A stretch of 5,589 nt of DNA from Chitinophagales bacterium (GTDB taxonomy: Bacteria > Bacteroidota > Bacteroidia > Chitinophagales > Chitinophagaceae): the NCBI GenBank assembly GCA_025355935.1, contig JANXYS010000323.1:1-5589 (forward strand). Direction: 5' to 3'. Position numbers and translations under genes: made by a program. Positions 1 to 5,589 of the stretch are shown one piece after another. A model generated the notes under the pieces. It ran no database searches, was not told where the DNA came from, and worked only from the letters and a program-made list of their open reading frames with translations. Positions within the stretch are counted from its first letter, which is position 1. Every line of letters begins with the position of its first letter.

Positions 1-286
1 CAAAAATGACAGTAATCATATTAAATATTTAGGATGGATAAAATCTTTTGAGAACAGGAATCAACTTTCAAAAGATGCTTACGGCATGGATAATTTTACT
101 ATCTCAAATATTGCTGAATTTGAATATCTATATTTTTGGTATAGGGGGTCATATGATAATATTGATAAAACAAAGAGTTATGAAATAGACGAAATTTACT
201 CCTGTGCCAAGTCAGGTACAATCGGTGTTCCGCCTCGCACAGATATAAACATGATAAAGAAAATTGTTTTGGATAACGAAAAATGA
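1..286 (+). CDS. 3' end of an unrecognised protein gene (5' end outside window)
   Basis: The reading frame is open from the left edge (first full codon at position 2) to a TGA at 284-286, so 94 residues of a longer protein are visible. An internal ATG at 86 could be taken as a start, but the frame runs open through it to the edge with similar composition, so a truncated longer gene is the simpler reading. The visible part has no signal peptide, membrane segment or metal-binding motif. It is mixed polar and aromatic, with a Tyr/Phe/Trp-rich stretch at visible residues 39-49 (including EYLYFWYRG), and ends in a lysine-rich helix-like tail. I do not recognise the family. GC is about 30% by hand count, clearly below the genes to the right, which may hint at accessory or transferred DNA but could be chance over this length. 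It converges on the DUF3667 gene. Confidence 0.6.
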   Translation, partial: KNDSNHIKYLGWIKSFENRNQLSKDAYGMDNFTISNIAEFEYLYFWYRGSYDNIDKTKSYEIDEIYSCAKSGTIGVPPRTDINMIKKIVLDNEK

Positions 287-536
287 ATATTATGTCTCCT
301 TTTTATAGTTTATCCTTCCTAGATGAAAACCTACCACAAATGTCCAAAACACTAAAAATACAATCAGTAAATTCTCCATAATCGGAAATTTTTATTAATA
401 CTCGAGTGTGGCAAGGGAAAAAATAAAAACAAAAAACACGCAGCAAAGATAAGCCTTGTGCGCCTGATTAACATAATATCCATTATAGGTGCAAATAATT
501 GTGATCGAGAAAATCTTATCAGGTGAAAATGCCGAA

Positions 537-1313
537 TTATTGAAACGCTTGCCGGTCAAAGACATAGACTAGCAAGGCGGTGATCAGGATGGTAATGATT
601 AGAGCTATGAGGAAGAAAGTAAAACTTAAGAAATTGGAAACAATTGCTCTAAGAACGCCCATCAAGTTTCTTTCCCGAAAAAACTGAGTATAAGCAAATG
701 CCTGGTAAGCTACAGAAATTATCGACATAGGCAAAGCGATATACATCCCCGGCTTTCCTAAAACTGCAACCAGGCCCATGATAAACATACCGAAAATGGT
801 TGTTTGGGCAGTTATAAAAGTTTGTAGCGTTAAATGCTTCGCGTAATTCAATTTATATTTTCTGTAAATTAAATATGCGCCAAATGCATAAAATGGCAGC
901 TGAAATAAAATTATAAAATTGTAATATTTGCCTTGCCAGGTCGCAATCTTACCCATTAATCTTGCCTGACGTTCACTATAATCTGAGCCCCCCATTGCAC
1001 TGGCGGCAGCCTGGATAAAGTGCGAATTCACTGCAACAAAAGTTGCAATGGTTCCAATTATTAAAATATATTGAAATGGGGTAAAATATCTTTTGCGTTT
1101 ACCTTCCAGGATATATTCACGCGCAACAATCCCGGGCTTCACAAACATCTCCATCAATAAGTGCAGGAAACCTTTATCTGCATGGGTAAATGCGTGCGCC
1201 AGTTCATGCCCTATATGGCCCATGGTGATTCTGTGACTAAGTCTCTGGCCACAACCGTTAGAATATTCGCCGGAAAATTCATTTCCGCAATTTTCGCAGA
1301 TGTGCTTGCTCAT
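537..1313 (-). CDS. DUF3667 family membrane protein with degenerate zinc-ribbon N-terminus
   Basis: This is a 258-residue integral membrane protein of unknown function. The N-terminus has the layout of a small zinc ribbon: Cys6 and Cys9 form a CxxC pair, followed by Cys21-Gly-Gln. Next come the features I associate with DUF3667: an amphipathic stretch ending in HADKGF (residues 44-49), then KPG (59-61), AREY (64-67) and LEGKRKRYFTPFQY (69-82), leading into the first membrane helix. Hydrophobic segments lie at about 80-97, 131-150, 164-185, 190-208 and 228-252, giving roughly five helices. No enzyme motif is visible. The family normally has two CxxC pairs; here the third ligand position is Ser18 (codon TCT, one base from the TGT of Cys). 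The ATG at 1311-1313 is chosen because it places the ribbon at the extreme N-terminus, as usual in the family. It has no Shine-Dalgarno sequence. The gene is divergent from the helicase across 94 bp. Family assignment is fairly secure; function is unknown. Confidence 0.85.
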   Translation of the reverse strand: MSKHICENCGNEFSGEYSNGCGQRLSHRITMGHIGHELAHAFTHADKGFLHLLMEMFVKPGIVAREYILEGKRKRYFTPFQYILIIGTIATFVAVNSHFIQAAASAMGGSDYSERQARLMGKIATWQGKYYNFIILFQLPFYAFGAYLIYRKYKLNYAKHLTLQTFITAQTTIFGMFIMGLVAVLGKPGMYIALPMSIISVAYQAFAYTQFFRERNLMGVLRAIVSNFLSFTFFLIALIITILITALLVYVFDRQAFQ

Positions 1314-1407
1314 GAAGTTCAGGTTTGGATCCCCAATTTAGTAAATTTTATTACCATCCCTTGTAGGGCCGAAAGTTTGTCAAAATTTAATAGGTTAACT
1401 TTACGGT
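1314..1407. promoter_or_regulatory. Divergent intergenic region, presumed promoters for both flanking genes
   Basis: This 94-bp AT-rich gap separates the divergent starts of the DUF3667 protein and the helicase, so promoters for both should lie here or just inside the opposite gene. On the plus strand, TAACTTTA at 1396-1403 is one base off the Bacteroidota -7 consensus TAnnTTTG, with TTTG at 1376-1379 sixteen bases upstream. If real, transcription would begin at or next to the helicase ATG, giving a leaderless or nearly leaderless message. On the minus strand, AAATTTTG (1388-1381) also matches seven of eight bases but has no convincing upstream TTG. Neither start codon has a Shine-Dalgarno sequence, as is usual in this phylum. 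The location is well supported; the boxes are weak. Confidence 0.35.
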
Positions 1408-2730
1408 ATGACTGACACTAACAACGCATCTTACCTGGGCAAGCTGAACATTAAAGAGCTGAATGAGATGCAACTGGCAACTCTTAATTCTGCCGAAAAC
1501 AAAACCGATATTATATTGCTTTCCGCTACGGGATCGGGTAAGACCCTGGCTTTTCTGTTACCGATGCTGGCCAATCTTAAGGAAGACCAGCCGCTTGTAC
1601 AGGCGCTTATCTTAGTTCCAAGCCGCGAACTTGCTCTCCAAATCGAAAGTGTAATAAAGCAAATGCAAACTGGCTATAAAGTTTTATCCTGCTACGGTGG
1701 TCATAAACGCGAAATCGAGGAGAATAGTCTTGTTGAACCACCAGCAATCATAATTGCAACGGCGGGTCGAATGGCCGATCATATAAGACGAAATAATATC
1801 GACTTGTCTGCTATTGAATTTTTAATTTTAGATGAGTTTGATAAAATCTTGGAACTGGGTTTTTTAGAAGAAATGAAATTTATACTTCAATCATTACCGT
1901 CAGTTAAAAAACGGATGTTGACGTCTGCCACTTTTACGGAGAAAATCCCTGAATTTGTGAAAATGAATGACCCTGAAATGCTCAACTTCCTGAGTGAAGA
2001 AGCATTGTCTCCGGAAATTCTACGCATAAAGACCTTGTTATCTCCTGATAAAGATAAACTTGACACACTATTACAACTCATCTGCTACGCGAATAACACT
2101 TCCACCATCGTATTTTGTAATCACCGGGACGCAGTCGAAAGAACAAGTAATTTTCTTAGCGAACAAGGACTGGTGAATGTATTTTACCACGGCGGTATGG
2201 AGCAACGGGACCGTGAGGTTGCCCTCACCAAATTCCGCAACACCAGTTCCAATATATTGGTAACAACTGATCTCGCCAGCCGGGGACTCGATATTGCAGA
2301 CATCCGAAACATTGTTCATTATCATCTGCCTCTTGAAGAATCATCTTTTACTCACCGGAATGGCCGCACAGCCCGTATGGGTACTACTGGCAATGTATAT
2401 GTAATATACTCTGATGAGGAAAAACTCTTTCCCTATATCACCGACAACTCTGTTCCTTTTGAATTGCCTGCAAAACTTTCCATACCGGATAAACCCAAAT
2501 GGAGTACCCTGTTTATCGATGCGGGTAAAAAAGACAAAATCAATAAAATTGACATTGTGGGGTTTCTCTCACAAAAGGGCATGTTGAAAAAGGACGAAAT
2601 CGGATTAGTTGAAGTAAAAGATTTTATGTCATTCGCAGCTGTGCGTAAATCGAAGATTGGTAATGTTTTAGAACTTGTTAAGGACGAAAAGATGAAAGGG
2701 AAAAAGATTAAGATTGCAATAGCTAAATAA
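1408..2730 (+). CDS. DEAD-box ATP-dependent RNA helicase (DEFD variant) with DbpA-type RNA-binding C-terminus
   Basis: This 440-residue cytoplasmic protein should unwind or remodel RNA using ATP. Both RecA-like domains are complete. Domain 1 has the Q-motif glutamine (Q22), motif I ATGSGKT (40-46), Ia PSRELA (71-76), GG (97-98), Ib TAGR (118-121, usually TPGR), motif II DEFD (142-145) and motif III SAT (173-175). Domain 2 has motif IV around IVFC (234-237), motif V TTDLASRGLDI (286-296) and motif VI HRNGRTAR (316-323). Residues about 363-440 resemble the DbpA/CsdA C-terminal RNA-binding domain (IDAGKKD, IGLVEVKDF, then a lysine-rich GKKIKI end). In E. coli DbpA that domain binds helix 92 of 23S rRNA, so a role in large-subunit assembly is a reasonable inference. 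Length is close to that of DbpA (457). The ATG at 1408 is the only sensible start: an in-frame TAA lies at 1396-1398. Residues before Q22 are few, so the upstream aromatic of the Q motif is at best shifted (Tyr9). No symbol is given because orthology to dbpA is not established. Confidence 0.93.
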   Translation: MTDTNNASYLGKLNIKELNEMQLATLNSAENKTDIILLSATGSGKTLAFLLPMLANLKEDQPLVQALILVPSRELALQIESVIKQMQTGYKVLSCYGGHKREIEENSLVEPPAIIIATAGRMADHIRRNNIDLSAIEFLILDEFDKILELGFLEEMKFILQSLPSVKKRMLTSATFTEKIPEFVKMNDPEMLNFLSEEALSPEILRIKTLLSPDKDKLDTLLQLICYANNTSTIVFCNHRDAVERTSNFLSEQGLVNVFYHGGMEQRDREVALTKFRNTSSNILVTTDLASRGLDIADIRNIVHYHLPLEESSFTHRNGRTARMGTTGNVYVIYSDEEKLFPYITDNSVPFELPAKLSIPDKPKWSTLFIDAGKKDKINKIDIVGFLSQKGMLKKDEIGLVEVKDFMSFAAVRKSKIGNVLELVKDEKMKGKKIKIAIAK

Positions 2731-2768
2731 TCCGGTTAAAATTCCAGATCGAATGCTTGCGTCCGTTT

Positions 2769-2817
2769 CTCCTTCGGAAATGGCAAGGAGTTTGGATTTT
2801 TTTGCAATTTTTTTTTT
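2769..2817 (+). terminator. Possible intrinsic terminator of the helicase gene
   Basis: CTCCTT at 2769-2774 pairs perfectly with AAGGAG at 2785-2790 around a ten-base loop. It lies 38 bases past the helicase stop and is followed by seven T's at 2797-2803 and ten T's at 2808-2817. The stem is short and the first T run begins six bases after it, so this is plausible rather than strong. The second T run touches the repeat cluster that begins at 2815. Confidence 0.4.
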
Positions 2818-2856
2818 GTAAACTTTAGTTTGTAGACTTTTTCGAATAGTTTACAA
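2816..2856. repeat. Inverted repeat, 9-bp perfect arms
   Basis: TTGTAAACT at 2816-2824 is the exact reverse complement of AGTTTACAA at 2848-2856, with 23 bases between them. The near-copy TTTGTAGACTTT (2829-2840) lies inside this loop and repeats TTTGTAAACTTT (2815-2826) head to tail at a 14-base period with one difference. The right arm can alternatively pair with TTGTAAACT at 2897-2905, which would enclose the central palindrome instead. Confidence 0.65.
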
Positions 2857-2857
2857 C

Positions 2858-2883
2858 ATTCTCAAGCCAGCTGGATTGAGAAT
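2858..2883. repeat. 26-bp near-perfect palindrome at the centre of the repeat cluster
   Basis: ATTCTCAA at 2858-2865 pairs with TTGAGAAT at 2876-2883, and the intervening bases contain the palindrome CCAGCTGG (2867-2874). Twelve of thirteen symmetric base pairs match; the exception is G2866 against A2875. It is richer in GC than the surrounding repeats and shares no sequence with the TTGTAAAC copies that flank it. As RNA it could form a hairpin, but no T tract follows on either strand. Confidence 0.7.
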
Positions 2884-2894
2884 CAATCATTTAA

Positions 2895-2935
2895 TTTTGT
2901 AAACTTTTGATCAATTTGATCAAAAGTTTACAAAA
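2895..2935. repeat. Perfect inverted repeat, 20-bp arms with one central base
   Basis: The arm at 2895-2914 (starting TTTTGTAAAC and ending TTGATCAA) is the exact reverse complement of the arm at 2916-2935, with only T2915 between them. Each arm contains one TTGTAAAC/GTTTACAA copy and one TGATCA palindrome. The arms are about 20% GC. As a bidirectional terminator it would be atypical: the stem is AT-rich, and neither strand shows a clear T run after it. A third GTTTACAA copy follows at 2939-2946, 13 bases downstream of the one in the right arm. Confidence 0.85.
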
Positions 2936-2981
2936 AAGGTTTACAAGCTATTTAAGTACTCTAAAAGCAGACCAACTCTTT

Positions 2982-5589
2982 TTACATCCCCATCCTTATC
3001 ATTGGTGCACCGAAGGTCGGTGCGGGCGTTTTTGACGAACCTGTTCCCGTAAACTTATTGAACCTGAAAATTAATCCAAGCATTAGGTAACGTCCAAGCT
3101 TATTTGTGCGTGTATCGGTGAACCCGCTACCCGTTACTGTTCGGCTTAAACTGGTGTTTTGATCTAAGAGATCGTAAGCATTTACTTTAACTGCCGCGTA
3201 ATATTTTTTAGAAACCAGTTTTTCAACACTAGCGTTAATGATCAGCGGATTAGTATTTACATTGCTCGCGTAACCCGAGTTTATGGATTTATCCATGTCA
3301 TAAACAAAAGTGAGATCTTTTGGAAGGAAAAAACGCGCAGAATGGACAATGCTCCAGGCCTGGGTATTAGAATTTAGTTTGGTATTAAGTGAATAACGTG
3401 CGTCATTAAGCGTGAAATTAACTCCTGCCGTCGTTTCAAGCCATTTCCTTATAGTAATGGTTGTAAAAAAGCGCTGCCCGATAACCCAGTTTTTACCAGT
3501 GTTTTTTTCATTAGAGATAAAGGAAATATTGTTGTTGAATAATACCGTACCCCCGTAGTTAAATACATATTTACGATTGCGAATTGGTTTACTAAATGCA
3601 TAAAATCCGGAGGCAGTGTAGTATCCATTGGTATTTAGATAGCGTGTTTCCTGCCCGATGTATTTCGGGATAGGCCCTGAAAAGTCGAATCGCTGAAAAA
3701 TGTTGTTCACGATTTTATCCTTTACCGCGGAAAAACTAAGGTTCCCAAAGAATACGTTTCCGGAGATGAAATCAAAATTATTATACCGGATGTTGATATT
3801 GTTGGTAAACTCAGGTTTCAGATCCGGGTTTCCAAGAGTAATATATTGTGGGTTGGAGTAATCGTAGACAGGCTGTAGCTGCTGGTAAAATGGTTGGGCG
3901 GTACTTCCATTATAATTCATGTTAAACGACCGACTCCGACTGAAATTATAAGCAAAACGTACAACAGGATAAAAATTCACCAGGTCCTGCGAATATTTAA
4001 GGTGGGTACTTTTCGAGTCGCTTTTGATATTCGCCGGCTGAACCGCGAATCCAATGGTATAGTTGTACTTTTTTTGCGTAGTTCTAAAATTCACACCTAC
4101 CCTATTTGTAATGTAATCATTATTGTAAATGTTACTCGCAGTATCAACAAAATCCTTCCTTCCAGTAGCCGGATCAATTGAATAGTTCTCTCTGTCAATA
4201 CTGGTAAATCTTTTGTTGTAAGCATAATTAAATTCAAAACTTTTTTTCTTATTCAGGGGCTGAATGTAAGAGGCTGAAATCCCATAGTTGTGATTTCTGT
4301 TGTCCTGGGTTATGAATTGATTTAGCACAGAATCTTTATATCTTACACCAACACTATCATAGTAAGAACTAAAGTTATTATAGGTATCATCGCCCTTTGT
4401 GGATGACTGTCCGCCAGTAAAATTCAGGGACAAAATTCTCCCTTTTTTATCGAACCTATGATTAAAAAGCAATGTTCCGGAAATGTTGGGCGCGGTAGAC
4501 CTTGTCTTATCTGTTGTATGACCGTTGTTACTAAGTACCTGGTTGAGTGTATTACTAAAAGTAGATGAATAATTGCTGTTAGAAATAGTGTAGCTGACAT
4601 TAGGCGAAAATTTCAGGTAATTAAAAGAATCAATCTTGTACTCTATATTAAATGTCAGCCGATGATTGTCACTTAATGTATAGTCGTTGGTATGCTGGAT
4701 ATTTAAAATGCTTGACTTACCAAAATTATTTTGTTGGGTAATATCGCGGGTAGTAGTTACTGCCTTATCCGTGAAGCTATAACTTCCGTAAATAGAAATC
4801 TTACTACCCCATTGATCTCTGTAATTCAAACCTATTGATTTAGTAGTTGCAATTCCATTACCGGTATTACCTCCAAAATTGGCACCCATACTTCGCGCCA
4901 TTCCCCCCATGGCGCCTCCCATATTTCCGAAATTGAAAGTGCTGGTATTCGTGTTATTGAGATTACCGATCACCGAAATCTGCTGGGAATTATTAAATTT
5001 GTTGACGGTTAGCGAGTTGGTGTATCGGCCTTCTGTACCTGCTCCGAGCGAGGCATTACCGAAATATCCCTTGTTCTTATCTTTTTTCAGTTGAATATTT
5101 ATGGTTTTCGTTGCGTCGCCATTTTTAACTCCCGTAAAGGCGGCCTGGTCTCCATAATCGTCTATAATATCAATTTTATCAACCATGTCGGCATTTATAT
5201 TTTTAGTTGCCGTGCTTACATCCCCGCCAAAAAAATCTTTACCATTCACCTTAACTTTTGTAACCTGTTGGCCTTGCGCCGTAACTGTGCCTGACTTATC
5301 CACTTCCACTCCTGGCAGCTTTTTAAGTACTTCTTCCACATTATCGTTTTTTCTGTACATGGTGCTATCGATCTTATAAGAAACCGTATCTTCTTTAATC
5401 TGCACTTTTGTTGCCTGAACTACGACCGTTTCCAAAGTCTGACTACCGGGTGACAAAACAATGTCTACAATATTCTGCTCACCTGTTACCCTGCTATAAT
5501 CGTAATACCTCGCAAAAACATTGAAACCAATAAAAGAAACAATGATCCCAGTATTACCAGGCTTTACATTGCTGAAACCGAAGATCCCT
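2982..5589 (-). CDS. TonB-dependent outer-membrane receptor, OMP_b-brl_3 type (N-terminus outside window)
   Basis: The frame is open from the right edge to the TAA at 2982-2984, giving 868 visible residues; numbering here starts at the first full codon (5588-5586). Residues about 1-46 are the end of a carboxypeptidase-regulatory-like domain (FSNVKPG, then VSFIGF), followed by the linker TLETVVV (51-57). A plug domain covers about 58-170, with EEVLKKLPGVEVD (85-97) and VNGKDFFGG (114-122). The rest is a beta-barrel rich in Asn, Ser, Thr and aromatics, with the last strand ending at RFNKF (842-846) and a 22-residue tail after it. A Gly/Met-rich insert lies at about 221-245. The domain order fits Bacteroidota receptors of the 'outer membrane protein beta-barrel family'. 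A TTG at 5456-5454 should not be used as the start: it would cut off the regulatory domain, which continues in frame to the edge. The signal peptide and true start are missing. No SusD-like partner is seen downstream, and the substrate cannot be deduced. Confidence 0.92.
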   Translation of the reverse strand, partial: GIFGFSNVKPGNTGIIVSFIGFNVFARYYDYSRVTGEQNIVDIVLSPGSQTLETVVVQATKVQIKEDTVSYKIDSTMYRKNDNVEEVLKKLPGVEVDKSGTVTAQGQQVTKVKVNGKDFFGGDVSTATKNINADMVDKIDIIDDYGDQAAFTGVKNGDATKTINIQLKKDKNKGYFGNASLGAGTEGRYTNSLTVNKFNNSQQISVIGNLNNTNTSTFNFGNMGGAMGGMARSMGANFGGNTGNGIATTKSIGLNYRDQWGSKISIYGSYSFTDKAVTTTRDITQQNNFGKSSILNIQHTNDYTLSDNHRLTFNIEYKIDSFNYLKFSPNVSYTISNSNYSSTFSNTLNQVLSNNGHTTDKTRSTAPNISGTLLFNHRFDKKGRILSLNFTGGQSSTKGDDTYNNFSSYYDSVGVRYKDSVLNQFITQDNRNHNYGISASYIQPLNKKKSFEFNYAYNKRFTSIDRENYSIDPATGRKDFVDTASNIYNNDYITNRVGVNFRTTQKKYNYTIGFAVQPANIKSDSKSTHLKYSQDLVNFYPVVRFAYNFSRSRSFNMNYNGSTAQPFYQQLQPVYDYSNPQYITLGNPDLKPEFTNNINIRYNNFDFISGNVFFGNLSFSAVKDKIVNNIFQRFDFSGPIPKYIGQETRYLNTNGYYTASGFYAFSKPIRNRKYVFNYGGTVLFNNNISFISNEKNTGKNWVIGQRFFTTITIRKWLETTAGVNFTLNDARYSLNTKLNSNTQAWSIVHSARFFLPKDLTFVYDMDKSINSGYASNVNTNPLIINASVEKLVSKKYYAAVKVNAYDLLDQNTSLSRTVTGSGFTDTRTNKLGRYLMLGLIFRFNKFTGTGSSKTPAPTFGAPMIRMGM

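Larger units (their letters stand above)
2815..2947. repeat. 133-bp cluster of TTGTAAAC/GTTTACAA repeats, of unknown nature
   Basis: Five exact copies of one 8-mer lie in this gap between convergent genes: TTGTAAAC at 2816-2823 and 2897-2904, and its complement GTTTACAA at 2849-2856, 2926-2933 and 2939-2946. A sixth copy with one mismatch, TTGTAGAC, is at 2830-2837. The 12-mer TTTGTAAACTTT is identical at 2815-2826 and 2896-2907, and its exact complement is at 2923-2934. Orientations from left to right are forward, forward, reverse, then a 26-bp palindrome, then forward, reverse, reverse, so the order is dyad-symmetric although the spacings are not. I did not find the 8-mer elsewhere in the window. 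No reading frame of note lies here. Candidates are a decayed miniature inverted-repeat element with outer ends at 2816 and 2946, a multi-site protein-binding array, or a recombination site. None is established. Confidence 0.75.

Noticed and set aside
283..381. A 32-codon frame starting with an ATG that overlaps the TGA of the left-hand gene (ATGA).
   Set aside because: The ATGA overlap suggests coupling, but the peptide is short, has no recognisable features and lies in AT-rich gap sequence where such frames arise by chance.
287..536. Searched the gap between the left-hand gene and DUF3667 for a terminator, tRNA or small RNA.
   Set aside because: Only weak pairings were seen (for example ATAAT with ATTAT near 472-485), with no GC-rich stem followed by a T run and no tRNA-like fold.
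1161..1415. Plus-strand open frame running from inside the DUF3667 gene into the helicase start.
   Set aside because: Most of it is antisense to the DUF3667 coding sequence, and its translation shows no recognisable domain.
2895..2935. The perfect inverted repeat as a standard bidirectional terminator for the two converging genes.
   Set aside because: The position fits, but the stem is about 20% GC, the spacer is one base, no clear T run follows on either strand, and the arms belong to a wider repeat family. It is kept as an alternative only.
2815..2947. Integron attC site.
   Set aside because: No GTTRRRY/RYYYAAC core pair matches, there is no integrase, and the flanking genes are ordinary chromosomal genes.
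2815..2947. BlaI/MecI-type operator array, since the repeats contain TGTA/TACA half-sites.
   Set aside because: Those operators sit in promoters as closely spaced TACA-TGTA dyads beside a regulator gene. Here the half-sites face differently, the region is downstream of both genes and no regulator is present.
2815..2947. CRISPR array.
   Set aside because: The repeats are only 8-12 bases, occur in both orientations and are irregularly spaced.
3894..4181. Plus-strand open frames inside the receptor gene (also at 4879-5379) and minus-strand frames inside the helicase (1887-2325).
   Set aside because: They are antisense to long genes with clear family features and show no protein-like motifs of their own.

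Overview
The window looks like chromosomal DNA from a Bacteroidota bacterium, most likely the Sphingobacteriaceae (a Pedobacter- or Mucilaginibacter-like organism). Three things suggest this: a SusC-style TonB-dependent receptor with an N-terminal carboxypeptidase-regulatory-like domain, a DUF3667 membrane protein (a family I know chiefly from Bacteroidota), and starts without Shine-Dalgarno sequences. The genus is inferred from protein style only.

Layout from left to right. (1) Positions 1-286, plus strand: the 3' end of an unrecognised, AT-rich gene (about 30% GC by hand count, against roughly 40-45% in sampled lines of its neighbours). (2) Positions 287-536: a 250-bp gap between convergent genes in which I see no RNA gene and no good terminator. 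(3) Positions 537-1313, minus strand: a five-helix DUF3667 protein with a cytoplasmic zinc-ribbon-like N-terminus that has lost one of its four cysteines. (4) Positions 1314-1407: a 94-bp divergent promoter region. (5) Positions 1408-2730, plus strand: a DEAD-box RNA helicase, with DEFD in place of DEAD and a DbpA-type RNA-binding C-terminus. (6) Positions 2731-2981: a 251-bp gap between two convergent gene ends, holding a possible helicase terminator and then a dense cluster of inverted repeats. (7) Positions 2982-5589, minus strand: most of an outer-membrane TonB-dependent receptor whose N-terminus lies beyond the right edge.

The genes do not form an operon: strands alternate, and each complete gene is probably its own transcription unit. 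Nothing ties them into one pathway. The helicase is a housekeeping RNA or ribosome-assembly factor, the receptor is an outer-membrane protein of unknown substrate, and the DUF3667 protein has no known function.

The most unusual structure is the 133-bp cluster at 2815-2947. It carries five exact copies and one near copy of an 8-mer (TTGTAAAC or its complement GTTTACAA). Their orientations are dyad-symmetric in order around a 26-bp near-perfect palindrome, and two of the copies form the arms of a separate perfect 20-bp inverted repeat with a single central base. It does not look like an ordinary terminator, and I do not recognise it as a known element.
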